Origin: Deltaproteobacteria bacterium
GTDB taxonomy: Bacteria; Desulfobacterota; Desulfobulbia; Desulfobulbales; SURF-16
Assembly: GCA_016219175.1 (NCBI GenBank)
Contig: JACRCD010000020.1
Location: forward strand, 51,097 to 115,096
Direction: 5' to 3'
DNA: 64,000 bases
The notes under the pieces were generated by a model. That model saw nothing but the letters and a program-made list of their open reading frames with translations. It had not been told where the DNA came from and searched no databases. Below are positions 1 to 8,577 of this stretch, in pieces. Both the position numbers and the translations under genes were made by a program. The number at the start of each line of letters is the position of its first letter. Within the stretch, counting starts at the first letter, position 1.

Positions 1-558
1 GCCAAAAATACAATCAAAAAATACATAGAGTATTTGGAGGCAGCATTCCTTATTAGAACTGTGCACAGAATCGACAGAACCGCAAAGCGCTTCAAGCGTG
101 CTAATTTTTTTAAAGTTTATTTGACTAACCCATCTATTAGAAGTGCTTTGTTTTCACCTATTACAAGTTCTGATGACGCAATAGGTCCACTTTCCGAAAC
201 TGCAATCTTTTCTCAATGGTTTCATTCTGACACCCCACTTTATTACGCAAGGTGGAAAAACGGAGAGGTCGATATTGTTCTTTTAAATGAAAGGCTTAAG
301 GCGATGTGGGCTATAGAAGTTAAGTGGACCGATCGTTTTTTTCACAAACCTCAAGATCTTAAGAGTCTAATTCAATTTTGCCACTCAAATAATATAAATG
401 ATGCTGCCGTAACCACTTTAACAAAATCAGGGAAATTGACCTTTGATAATATTCATTTCGACTTTATCCCCACAAGTATTTATTGCTATACCGTTGGATA
501 TAATATCGTAAAAGGAAAACAAAATATTAGAGAAGGGCTAACCAGCGTGTCAACCTGA
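1..558 (+). CDS. C-terminal part of DUF4143-family AAA ATPase (5' truncated by window edge)
   Basis: The reading frame is open from base 1, so the gene starts outside the window; an internal TTG at 34 is not a convincing start. The first residues (TIKKYIEYLEAAFLI) match the winged-helix end of the DUF4143 module that follows the AAA domain in this family, and residues around 85-125 (GEVDIVL, AIEVKWTD) look like the PD-(D/E)xK-like fold at its C-terminus. These proteins are ATPases of uncertain, often defence- or toxin-related, role. The gene is strikingly AT-rich compared with everything downstream, which suggests recent transfer. It is convergent with the receiver gene at 634. Confidence 0.75.
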   Translation, partial: AKNTIKKYIEYLEAAFLIRTVHRIDRTAKRFKRANFFKVYLTNPSIRSALFSPITSSDDAIGPLSETAIFSQWFHSDTPLYYARWKNGEVDIVLLNERLKAMWAIEVKWTDRFFHKPQDLKSLIQFCHSNNINDAAVTTLTKSGKLTFDNIHFDFIPTSIYCYTVGYNIVKGKQNIREGLTSVST

Positions 559-633
559 CCGCAAGAAGCGCGGCGGCGCTGACGCGGCAAATCCGGTGGG
601 CGGGGCAGGTTACCCTTTATAGGTTTTTTCTTG

Positions 634-1044
634 TCACTCCTCAGCCGGCCCGCCCCGACGGGTTGCATTCTGGGCGATTGCCTCATTGATCATGCGCACC
701 AGTTCGTTGATCTCCACCGGTTTCATGAGGTAATCAAACAGGCCGCGGTGCATGCCCTCGATGCCGTCGGAGGTCGAGCCGTGGGAGGTGGCGATGATGA
801 CCTGGATGGATGGGTCATGCGCTTTGATCAGATTAAGGGCTTCGAGCCCATTCACCCCGGGCATTTTCAGGTCCAGAATTACGACCTCGGGCCTCCAGCC
901 TGATTTTATCAGGGCCATGGCCTCATTGGCGTCACCCGCTGATTTGGCGTGAAAGCCGCGCAGTTCGAGACATTCGACAACCGTCTCGGCAAAATCCAGC
1001 TCATCATCAACAATAAGTACCTTGTGTTCGCTTGTCGCCGTCAT
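634..1044 (-). CDS. Single-domain response regulator (receiver only)
   Basis: This 136-residue protein is a stand-alone receiver. Visible landmarks are the acidic pair D13-D14 (VLIVDDELDF), phosphoacceptor D58 in VILDLKMPG, T86/S87 at the end of beta-4, and K108 in YLMKPVE. There is no output domain, so it probably passes phosphate on or signals by protein contact. Its start overlaps the stop of the upstream histidine kinase gene by 4 bases (ATGA), indicating translational coupling, so that kinase is its likely partner. It is the last gene of a leftward operon that includes a NifX-like protein and a sigma-54 activator. Confidence 0.92.
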   Translation of the reverse strand: MTATSEHKVLIVDDELDFAETVVECLELRGFHAKSAGDANEAMALIKSGWRPEVVILDLKMPGVNGLEALNLIKAHDPSIQVIIATSHGSTSDGIEGMHRGLFDYLMKPVEINELVRMINEAIAQNATRRGGPAEE

Positions 1045-2786
1045 TTTTTCACCAGGGGTTTAGTGGGAAAGGTGAGGATGAAGGTGGCGCCGCTTCCGAC
1101 CTCGCTCTCGACCTGGATCTCTCCCTGTAGTTTTTTGACAATCCCGTAAGTGATGGAGAGCCCCAGGCCGGTTCCCTGTTTGTTTTCACCGGTCTTGGTG
1201 GTGAAGAAGGGTTCGAATATTTTATTGCGCACCTCGGGGGGCATGCCGGGGCCGTTATCGGAAATGGCGATCTGGATGGAGCCGCTGTCGTTTTGCCGGG
1301 TGGTGATCAGGATGTTGCCGTTTTTGCCCGCCGCATCGATGGCGTTATTGGTGATGTTAAGCAGGATCTGCTGGAGCTGGCCCTGGTCGCTGGTTATGGA
1401 GGGCAAGTCCGCCTGCAGGTCCTGCACAATCGCGATATTTTGGTACAGGGCCTCTTTTTCAAGAAAACTCAAGACCTCGCCAATCACCTCATTGACCTGG
1501 ACCGGCTCTTGTCTGACCTCCATCCGCCGGGCAAAGCTGAGCAGCCGGTGGGTGATTTTCTGGCTCCTGTTCACCGCGTTATTCACTGACTCAAGCTGGT
1601 TCATGAATTTATCCCGTTTGGCGAAGGTTGTTTCGTGTTCCAGCAGGTCTTGCATCAGCTGGGCTTTGGCTCCGATAATGGCCAGGGGGTTGTTGATCTC
1701 ATGGGCCACCCCGGCGGCCAGCCTGCCGATGGAGGCCAGCCGGTCGGAATGTTCGGTCTGGGCGATCACGGCTTCGCGGAGTTCATCCGAGTTGCGGATC
1801 GAGGCAGCCACAAAGCCTGCGATGCGGTACACGGAAAAGATAATAATAACCGCGCAGACGCAGAAGGTGATGAGCAGCTGCTGTTTGAATTTCCGCCATG
1901 ATAACTTGTCGCCGTACTGCTGCTGCTCAAGCACCAGAATCCACGGCGTATCCTTGATGGCGGTGTAAGTGCGGATAACATTCTTGCTGCCGCGCTGATC
2001 GTGCATGAGCACAACCCCTGTCGGCAGGCCGATGTCGGGCAGGGACATCTTGTCATTGACCTTGCCGTAGAAGTTGGATCTGCTCTGCAGCACGCCTTCC
2101 TGGCTGACCAGGAAGGCGTCGCTTGCTATTTCCGAGTTGACCGTGGCGATAAAGCGGTCCAGGGTCTCCGTGTCGACGCTGGCCCGCAGAACCCAATTCC
2201 CCTCGCTGCTGTCAGCCATTTTTCTGCTTACGGCCACGACAAAATGGGGGAAATTGCGAAACCCCATGAATACCTCGCTGATATAGCTCTTCTGGGCCAG
2301 GGTTTTATTATACCAGAAACTGTCGCGGTAATTTTTCCCCGCCAGGTTAAAGGCGCCGGAATAGGCGCGCTGCACTCCATCGGGACCGATGACGCTCAGG
2401 TCGACAATACCGCGATTCTCCTGTTTGAGTTTTTCAAAAACCCCATCCAGCATTTTCTGGTCAATCAGTTCCTGGAAGGTGTAGGCCTCGGAAATAACGG
2501 AAATGGAGAGGCGCAGCTTCTCCAGGAAGGTTTCGATGTTCTGCTGGGCGCCCATGGTGCTCCAGGTCGCGGCATTGTTGGTGTCCTCCTTGAGCAGCTG
2601 CCGGTACTGATAAAAGCTCAGTCCTGCCGTAACCAGCACCGGGGTCATGGCCACAAAAAACATGATCAGCCGCAATCCCCGGCGCAGGCAGTGGTAGCGC
2701 TCCCGGGCCGGAAGATTTAAGTCGTTGATGTTGCAGGGGAAGGCGTATTTTTTAAAGGGGTTGGTGGAACACGATACGGGCTTCAT
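1041..2786 (-). CDS. dCache sensor histidine kinase
   Basis: Membrane-bound hybrid-free histidine kinase of 581 residues. TM1 lies at about 38-58, an extracytoplasmic dCache-like sensor at 60-300, TM2 at about 305-328, then HisKA with His362 in GVAHEINNPL, and HATPase_c with N-box NITNNAIDAAG, G1 DNGPGM and G2 GTGLGLSI. I chose the ATG at 2786 because it overlaps the upstream stop (ATGA); the frame is open to 2855, which would put 69 bases inside the NifX-like gene. It is coupled at its 3' end to a receiver gene. The ligand is unknown. A close architectural relative, also with dCache, sits at 6429. Confidence 0.92.
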   Translation of the reverse strand: MKPVSCSTNPFKKYAFPCNINDLNLPARERYHCLRRGLRLIMFFVAMTPVLVTAGLSFYQYRQLLKEDTNNAATWSTMGAQQNIETFLEKLRLSISVISEAYTFQELIDQKMLDGVFEKLKQENRGIVDLSVIGPDGVQRAYSGAFNLAGKNYRDSFWYNKTLAQKSYISEVFMGFRNFPHFVVAVSRKMADSSEGNWVLRASVDTETLDRFIATVNSEIASDAFLVSQEGVLQSRSNFYGKVNDKMSLPDIGLPTGVVLMHDQRGSKNVIRTYTAIKDTPWILVLEQQQYGDKLSWRKFKQQLLITFCVCAVIIIFSVYRIAGFVAASIRNSDELREAVIAQTEHSDRLASIGRLAAGVAHEINNPLAIIGAKAQLMQDLLEHETTFAKRDKFMNQLESVNNAVNRSQKITHRLLSFARRMEVRQEPVQVNEVIGEVLSFLEKEALYQNIAIVQDLQADLPSITSDQGQLQQILLNITNNAIDAAGKNGNILITTRQNDSGSIQIAISDNGPGMPPEVRNKIFEPFFTTKTGENKQGTGLGLSITYGIVKKLQGEIQVESEVGSGATFILTFPTKPLVKK

Positions 2787-3142
2787 GGGTTTTTTCCTGG
2801 GGTGGGGATCGCGGGAAAACCGACGATCTCCCCTGACTTTAATATGCCTTTGCACGCCTTCTGCAGCGCAAGTTCCGCGGGGGCGATCACTCTGTCAATT
2901 ACCTTGATTTTTTTCCACAGCAGATATTGATAATGGGTGTCCTCGATACCGCCGCATACCACGGCATTGATGTTTTCCTTCAGGATGAGGCTGCACAGTT
3001 CATCGGCCGAAGGTTCGGGCAGGACAAAGGTCTTGAATTTGTCAGCCATGCGGCCATCCTCGGCCTCGGCGATGAGGACCTTGGTGGTGAGATCAAAGCG
3101 CGGGGCAATATTATTTTCCAGCAGGGTCAGCAGGATCTTCAT
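2783..3142 (-). CDS. NifX/NifB-C-like dinitrogenase iron-molybdenum cofactor family protein
   Basis: A 119-residue protein with the RNase H-like fold of the NifX/NifY/NifB C-terminal family: N-terminal strand MKILLTLLENNIAPRFD, then a central VVCGGIEDTHYQYLLWKKIKVI where family members carry the glycine-rich turn and the helix that follows it. No nif genes are nearby, so a nitrogenase role is not supported. In sulfate-reducer-type genomes small members often sit beside two-component genes, as here between a sigma-54 activator (10-base gap) and a histidine kinase (ATGA overlap). A metal- or FeS-cluster-related sensing role is only inference. Confidence 0.82.
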   Translation of the reverse strand: MKILLTLLENNIAPRFDLTTKVLIAEAEDGRMADKFKTFVLPEPSADELCSLILKENINAVVCGGIEDTHYQYLLWKKIKVIDRVIAPAELALQKACKGILKSGEIVGFPAIPTPGKNP

Positions 3143-3152
3143 GCGCCACTCC

Positions 3153-4564
3153 TCATTCGAGCCCGTAGAATTTTAGTTTCCGCAGCAGCTTGCTCCGCCA
3201 CCAGCCGAGCAGTAGGGCCGCCTGGGTCCGGTTGCCGTTTGTTTTGACCAGGGCGTCAAAAATATTCTGTTTTTCAAATTCGGACCAGCTGGGCACATCC
3301 TGTTTATTTTTAGTTTTGCTGTCTGGGAGAGCGGTCGAATCCGCGGTGTTGCGAGCCTGGGATTTTGTTGCCGGCTGGGGGTTGGCCGGCGGGGTTTCGG
3401 CGGCGGCATGCACATAGGCGGGAAGGTGCGGGAGTTTCACCGTCCGGTCCTGGCAGATATTGACGGCATATTCGATGATGTTGCGCAGTTCCCGGACATT
3501 GCCGGGGTAATGGTAGCGGCAGAGGCATTCTTCCGCCGCCTGGTCGAAACCGCTGATGTTTTTGTCCAGCGTTTTGCTGAGGACGTGCAAGAAATGTTCA
3601 ATGAGCAGCTTGATGTCGTCCCCGCGCTCCCTCAGGGCCGGCATGTGGGCGCGCAGCACGTTCAGGCGGAAGAAAAGATCTTCGCGGAACTTTCCTTCCC
3701 GGACCAGTTGCGGCAGGTCCCGGTGCGTGCCGGTGATGAGGCGGACATCGACCTTAACTTTTTTTGAGCCGCCCACCGGAAAAAATTCCCGGTCGTCCAG
3801 CACCGTCAGGAGTTTGACCTGCAGGGGCAGGGGCAGGTCGCCGATTTCGGTAAGAAAGATGGTGCCCCCTGGGCCAGCCGGAACATGCCCTGCTTGTCCG
3901 TGTGGGCGCCGGTGAACGCGCCCCGGACGTGGCCGAAAAGTTCCGATTCGAGCAGGGTTTCGGGCAGGGCGCCGCAGTTGACCTTGATAAAGGGCGCTTT
4001 GGCGCGTTTGGAGGCCTTGTGGATGGATTCGGCGAGCAGATCCTTGCCGGTGCCGGTCTCCCCGGTAATAAGCAGGGTTGTGTCGGAGTGGGACAGCACG
4101 GGCAGCAGGTCAAAAAGTTCCTGCATGGCCTGGCTGCAGCCGATAAGTCCCAGGCTGGCCGGGCCGCCGTCATCCCGTTGATTTAAGGCGCGTTGCAGGG
4201 ATATGTCTTCGAGGACAAAGAGAAAGCCTTCCAGGTTGCCGGCGGTATTGTGCAGTGGAGAAACGGTAATCCGGGCCGGGATGATCTTGCGGTTGACATT
4301 GATGATATTCCCTTCTCTGTCAATCCTCTCGTCTCCGGCCAGAATTTCCTGGAAAAAACGGGAGGATACGCCAAGATTGCTGCGAACCACCTGGTCGATC
4401 AGCTGCCCGCGCGCGTTTTCCCCGTCGTAACCGGTCAGGGCCTCAAGAAAGTGATTGATGGCGGCAATCACTCCATCTCTGTCTACCAGGGCAATGCCAT
4501 GGGGGATGCCGTTTATGATTTCCTCCAGGCAGGCTCTGTCCAGCATTGCTGATAATCGGTCCAT
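3153..4564 (-). pseudogene. PAS-sigma-54 interaction (AAA+)-Fis HTH transcriptional activator, frameshifted
   Basis: The gene reads as an NtrC-family activator: PAS domain (about 10-130), AAA+ domain with Walker A GETGTGKD, intact sigma-54-contacting GAFTGA loop, arginine-finger region (FREDLFFRLNVL), YPGNVREL sensor II, and a C-terminal Fis-type helix-turn-helix (NRTQAALLLGW). The frame breaks after GMFRLAQG, where family members continue GGTIFLTEIGDLPL. The run of five C at 3865-3869 (G on the coding strand) is one base short of what both halves need, and the total length is 3n+2. Either a real inactivation or a homopolymer sequencing error. The start has an upstream GGAAGGAG. It is divergent from a sigma-54 promoter at 4857. 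Confidence 0.85.
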
Positions 4565-4856
4565 GCTCCTTCCGCGCCGTCGCCCCTTTTCGGGAGGGGT
4601 GGTTGACTGGAACTGTTACCGTAAATCGATCTGTATTGTCCTATTTTGATCATTACCATCTCTGCTGTCTCTTGTCAATACCTATTGTGGCGGCCGGATT
4701 GGCAGGGTTTCCGGGTTTGGCGGTCCGGTCCGGGCGGCGGCGCATGCAGTTCAGTGATCCGTTTTGTACTGTATTGACCTGTTCCGTTTTGTCCTCCTGG
4801 CTGTCCTGGCGGGGGTGTTTTGTGTAAATATTTGTTTTACAAGCATAAATTTACTA

Positions 4857-4872
4857 TGGCACGCCCCTTGCT
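4857..4872 (+). promoter_or_regulatory. Sigma-54 (-24/-12) promoter
   Basis: TGGCACGCCCCTTGCT matches the RpoN consensus TGGCAC-N5-TTGCW exactly and ends 52 bases before the ATG at 4925. The 360-base spacer 4565-4924 otherwise has no gene. It contains an inverted repeat TGTAAA-N7-TTTACA at 4823-4841 and two copies of CTGTATTGWCCT at 4631-4642 and 4769-4780, which are candidate enhancer sites for the divergent activator. The promoter match is direct; assigning the activator and its sites is inference. Confidence 0.85.
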
Positions 4873-4924
4873 CTTATAGAGGTTGAACAAATGCTCATCA
4901 AGAAAAACAAATAAGGAGTCTGCC

Positions 4925-5233
4925 ATGAAAAGAAACGCAACGGAATACAAAAGCTGGACGAACGCCATAACCTTTGCGGAAGCCGGAGAATGGGAAACGG
5001 CGCGGGAAATGATTCCCCAGGAAATGGCAAACCGAAAAGTATCCTGGTTTTTCAGAATGGCCGCGGCCGTGGCCTTTGCTGAAAGCGGCATGCAGGATGA
5101 GGCCGTGCGCATGAGCGAGACGGATTCTTATGTTTCTCCCGCCTCCCGGCGGAAAGGAGACTTTCTGGATACCGTCGGGCTTTCAGGGATACGGATGACC
5201 TATGGCGTGGTGGCGGTTGAGCTGAGTCGATAA
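4925..5233 (+). CDS. Small protein with two copies of a TFAEAG-type helical motif
   Basis: A 102-residue protein of unknown function. The ATG at 4925 has a clear AAGGAG eight bases upstream and lies just behind a perfect sigma-54 promoter, making it the first gene of that transcript. Two related helical segments are visible: NAITFAEAGEWETAREM near residues 13-29 and AAVAFAESGMQDEAVRM near residues 47-63. The same motif recurs at the C-termini of the next two receiver genes. The helix-turn-helix look (two amphipathic helices joined at Gly) resembles a TPR-like hairpin. It may be a stand-alone version of a docking module, but no function can be assigned. Confidence 0.75.
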   Translation: MKRNATEYKSWTNAITFAEAGEWETAREMIPQEMANRKVSWFFRMAAAVAFAESGMQDEAVRMSETDSYVSPASRRKGDFLDTVGLSGIRMTYGVVAVELSR

Positions 5234-5303
5234 CCGCGCCTGATACGATGAATGATCGTGCGCGGAAATTGATTGAGCAATGGCTACCGCTAGACGGAAA
5301 GAG

Positions 5304-5822
5304 ATGAATTCCATCGTCTTTATCGAGTCCCAGGACGAAGGATTTGCCGAAATACTCTGCAGAACGCTCATCAGCCATGGGATCCCGGCTCAATGCGGGG
5401 AGGACGGCAAGGGGATTCTGGCCAGTCTGGCCGAGCAGGCGATCGATGTGGTGCTGCTTGATGTCCGCCAGCAATATGAAAAGGTTCTTGCCGTCTTGCG
5501 GAGCATCAAGGATGGCTTTCCCGAGGTGGAGGTTTTAATCATCAACCGGCCCTACAATATCTGGATTGCCGTGGAGGGCATGCGGGCAGGGGCCTCGGAT
5601 GAAATTACCGTCCCCCTTGATACCGATATCCTCAGGGCAAAGGTAACCGAGGCGCGGCTGCGGGCGGGGAAATTGCGGAAAAAGAAAAAAAAGTCGCTGC
5701 TGCAGAGATTCAGCAACGCCATGTCCGCCGCCACTTTTGCCCAGGCGGGTGATTTTGACACGGCCCTTGAGATGCTCAATGACGGCGGGACCGGGACTGA
5801 AAAAGATGCCGGGAAAACATGA
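5304..5822 (+). CDS. Degenerate (pseudo-)receiver with C-terminal TFAEAG motif
   Basis: A 172-residue protein with the receiver fold. The phosphoacceptor-like D53 (VVLLDVR) is kept, but the acidic pair is replaced by E8-S9, the beta-4 Thr/Ser by Asn (LIINRP) and the beta-5 Lys by Val (ITVPLD), so normal phosphorylation is doubtful. A basic linker (KLRKKKKKS) leads to the motif NAMSAATFAQAGDFDTALEM. I chose the ATG at 5304, preceded by GGAAAG; the frame is open to an ATG at 5280. It sits in the sigma-54-driven array between the small motif protein and a normal receiver. Confidence 0.78.
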   Translation: MNSIVFIESQDEGFAEILCRTLISHGIPAQCGEDGKGILASLAEQAIDVVLLDVRQQYEKVLAVLRSIKDGFPEVEVLIINRPYNIWIAVEGMRAGASDEITVPLDTDILRAKVTEARLRAGKLRKKKKKSLLQRFSNAMSAATFAQAGDFDTALEMLNDGGTGTEKDAGKT

Positions 5823-5897
5823 GCGTATCCGAGGGGTATGCATGGGATGCAGGCAAGGGCGATAAACCATTGATTATTTGATTACAAGGAGAAGTCC

Positions 5898-6344
5898 ATG
5901 GGTGACATCAGGATATTACTTGTTGATGACGAGGAAGATTTTATCAGTACCATTTCAGAGCTGCTCGACCTGAGAAATCTGGCAAGCGAAACAGCCTTCA
6001 ATGGTGAACAGGCCATCGGCTATGTGGGTGAAAAGGAGCCGGATGTCATGGTGCTTGACCTGAAAATGCCGGGCATTGACGGCATGGAGGTTCTGCGCCA
6101 GGTCCGCAAGCTGTATCCGAACATTCAGGTCATCATTCATACCGGTCACGGCAACGATCTCGACGAGGCGGAGGCCAGGAGTCTCGGTGTTTTTGATTAT
6201 CTGAAAAAACCCGTTGATATCGAACTGCTTGTCGAACGGATCAAGGCCGCCTACCGGGCCTCCCATGCCTCGGCGGACGCCATGTCGGCCGTTACCTTCG
6301 CCGAGGAGGGTGATTTTGAAACGGCCCGGATGATGGCCAAATAG
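5898..6344 (+). CDS. Response regulator receiver with C-terminal TFAEEG motif
   Basis: A 148-residue receiver with all catalytic residues: D10-D11, phosphoacceptor D54 (VMVLDLKMPG), T82 (IIHTGHG) and K104 (LKKPVD). After the receiver ends, near residue 120, comes the short tail DAMSAVTFAEEGDFETARMM, the motif shared with the two preceding genes. AAGGAG precedes the ATG. It lies 84 bases before a histidine kinase gene, its likely partner. The tail is too short to be a DNA-binding output domain and more likely mediates protein contact. Confidence 0.9.
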   Translation: MGDIRILLVDDEEDFISTISELLDLRNLASETAFNGEQAIGYVGEKEPDVMVLDLKMPGIDGMEVLRQVRKLYPNIQVIIHTGHGNDLDEAEARSLGVFDYLKKPVDIELLVERIKAAYRASHASADAMSAVTFAEEGDFETARMMAK

Positions 6345-6428
6345 ATCCCGTTCCGCTTCACGGAGCCGGATCCGCTGAAATTAATCTGCCTTGGCTGAAT
6401 CGGACAACAACACAGGGACTGAAACACC

Positions 6429-8147
6429 GTGAAGATGTATATGGCGACCATCCCTGCCGAGATGATGGAGCAAAAGCCCCGCTCGGCCTACTATGCGGGA
6501 CAGAAAAGACTTTTTGTCATCGTCATTATCATTGTTGCCGTTCTGCCTCTGGTTTTCATCAACTGGAAGGTTTCACGCCTCTATCAGACGTCAATGATGA
6601 ACAAGATGGATGTCGATCTTTCCGGTTTTACCCAGAGCAGAAAGGAGATGATTGACCTCTTTCTGGCCAGTCAGGAAAATATGCTCGCAAGCTTCACGGA
6701 GTTTTACGATCTGGCCTGGCTCGGCAAGAAAGAAAATATCGAAAACATTTTCTGCGCTGTCAACAGGAGCGGGGTCATGACGGATATCGGGGTGATTGAT
6801 GCCGCCGGAAATCATGTGGCATATGTGGGGCCGTTTACCGAGAAGCTGGCGGGGAAAAATTATGCCAGTGCTCCCTGGTTTAGAAAGGTCATGCAGAATG
6901 GCAGATACGTCAGTGATGTTTTTACCGGCTATCGCGGCATTCCCCATCTGGTGGTCGCTGTCGCCGATAAGGAAAAATCATGGGTGCTGCGGGCGACGAT
7001 TAATTCGGAAATGTTTAATGGCCTTGTTTCCAGCGCCAATGTCGGGCCGGACGGCGATGCCTTTATCATTTCCCGCGCCGGCGAGTTCCAGACGCCAAGC
7101 AGGCTCGGACACCAAAATATCAGTCCCGGCAATCTCGCCGTTTTGCGGGACATTGGTGCCGGAGGCACGAAAACGCAACGCAGGGGGCAATATCTTTTTT
7201 CCGTGGCGCCGCTTAAGGGGGATGACTGGCTGTTGGTCCTCAAGACCGATATCCACTCTTCGCTGGCGGATTTTTACGAAGCAAAAAATATTGGTCTGAC
7301 CATTATTTTCTGCACGGCATTATTGATCCTGTTCGTCACCCAGCTGCTGATCCGCTCCCTGGTCAACAGGATAGACCATACCGAACAGCAGCGGATGGTT
7401 TTGACCAATAAGGTCAGGGAGGTGGAGAAAATGGCGCTCATCGGCCGTCTGGCGGCCAGTGTGGCCCATGAGATCAACAACCCCCTGCAGGTTATCAGCG
7501 CCCAGGCCGGCTGGGTTGATGAGCTGCTTGACGACGGCCCGGAGAAGTATGCGGAAAACGAAAGCGAATATCGCCTGGCAGTCAAGAAAATACGGGACCA
7601 GGTGAAAAGGGCGGGCAGCATCACCAAGAGACTGCTGAGTTTCTCCCGCATGCAGGAAGGGGCGCCGGCCGCGGTCGACATCAATCATACGGTGGAGGAC
7701 TCCATTCTGCTGCTGGAGAAAGAGGCGAAGAGCAACAGGATAAACATCACCCGCCAGTACCAGCAGGACCTGCCGGCCGTGAAAACAGACGCATCCCAGC
7801 TGCAGCAGGTTTTTTTGAATATTTTAAACAACGCGGTGGATGCCATAGGACAGGATGGCGCCATTGAGGTGAGAACAACCAGGCGGGATGGTGAAATAGT
7901 CATCGAATTCGCCGATACCGGACCCGGCATTGCCGAGCATATCATGGAAAATATCTTTAATCCGTTTTTCACCACCAAGGAAAAGGGCAAGGGAACAGGT
8001 CTGGGGCTCGCCATTTCCAGCAATATCATGCAGAGGCTGCGCGGTGGCCTGCGGGTCGCCAACCGTCCCCATGGCGGCTGTCTTTTCACCGTGGCCCTGC
8101 CGGCCAACGGGCAACCAGCTGTACAGAACCGGCCAGGTGTTAACTGA
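6429..8147 (+). CDS. dCache sensor histidine kinase
   Basis: A 572-residue membrane kinase: TM1 about 27-46, periplasmic dCache-like domain about 57-280, TM2 about 288-309, no obvious HAMP, then HisKA with His347 in SVAHEINNPL and HATPase_c with NILNNAVDAIG, DTGPGI and GKGTGLGLAI. The sensor shares the AGKNY...PWF...VSDVFTGYRGIPHLVVAV pattern with the kinase at 1041, so the two are paralogues flanking one activator. The start is GTG at 6429 or ATG at 6435; no strong ribosome-binding site separates them. A receiver gene follows after 25 bases. Confidence 0.92.
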   Translation: MKMYMATIPAEMMEQKPRSAYYAGQKRLFVIVIIIVAVLPLVFINWKVSRLYQTSMMNKMDVDLSGFTQSRKEMIDLFLASQENMLASFTEFYDLAWLGKKENIENIFCAVNRSGVMTDIGVIDAAGNHVAYVGPFTEKLAGKNYASAPWFRKVMQNGRYVSDVFTGYRGIPHLVVAVADKEKSWVLRATINSEMFNGLVSSANVGPDGDAFIISRAGEFQTPSRLGHQNISPGNLAVLRDIGAGGTKTQRRGQYLFSVAPLKGDDWLLVLKTDIHSSLADFYEAKNIGLTIIFCTALLILFVTQLLIRSLVNRIDHTEQQRMVLTNKVREVEKMALIGRLAASVAHEINNPLQVISAQAGWVDELLDDGPEKYAENESEYRLAVKKIRDQVKRAGSITKRLLSFSRMQEGAPAAVDINHTVEDSILLLEKEAKSNRINITRQYQQDLPAVKTDASQLQQVFLNILNNAVDAIGQDGAIEVRTTRRDGEIVIEFADTGPGIAEHIMENIFNPFFTTKEKGKGTGLGLAISSNIMQRLRGGLRVANRPHGGCLFTVALPANGQPAVQNRPGVN

Positions 8148-8172
8148 CAAGCTTTAAAACGAAGAGACGACA

Positions 8173-8577
8173 ATGGAAAAAAGACGCATTCTCCTGGTGG
8201 ACGATGAAAGGGATTTTATTGATTGCCTGGCAAAGCGCTTGCAGCGGCGAGGCATCGATTGCCTGTGCGCATACAGCGGCGCGGAGGCAGTCTGTAAAAT
8301 ATCCGAGGGCGGATTTGACCTGGTTGTCCTGGATATGCTCCTGCCGGACACCAATGGCAACGAGGTGCTTCGTTTCATCAAACAGGCCACTCCCGACATG
8401 CCGGTTGTTATTCTCACCGGTCATGCCTCGGCCGCCTGCGGACGCGACAGTCTCGATCTTGGCGCCGTGGAATATCTGCTGAAGCCCATTGAGCTGGAGT
8501 CCCTGTATGAAAAACTCTGCTCCCTGCAACCGGGCAGGGAAAGTCATAACAAAGGTAGCCCTTTGTCGGGTATCTAG
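8173..8577 (+). CDS. Single-domain response regulator
   Basis: A 134-residue stand-alone receiver with D10-D11, phosphoacceptor D54 (LVVLDMLLPD), the beta-4 Thr in VILTGHAS and the beta-5 Lys in YLLKPIE. No output domain follows. It lies 25 bases after the histidine kinase and is the last regulatory gene before the anion exporter at 8698. Unlike the receivers at 5304 and 5898 it has no TFAEAG tail. Confidence 0.92.
   Translation: MEKRRILLVDDERDFIDCLAKRLQRRGIDCLCAYSGAEAVCKISEGGFDLVVLDMLLPDTNGNEVLRFIKQATPDMPVVILTGHASAACGRDSLDLGAVEYLLKPIELESLYEKLCSLQPGRESHNKGSPLSGI

Noticed and set aside
2783..3142. Nitrogenase accessory gene (nifX)
   Set aside because: Family fold fits, but no nif genes are near and the operon is regulatory.
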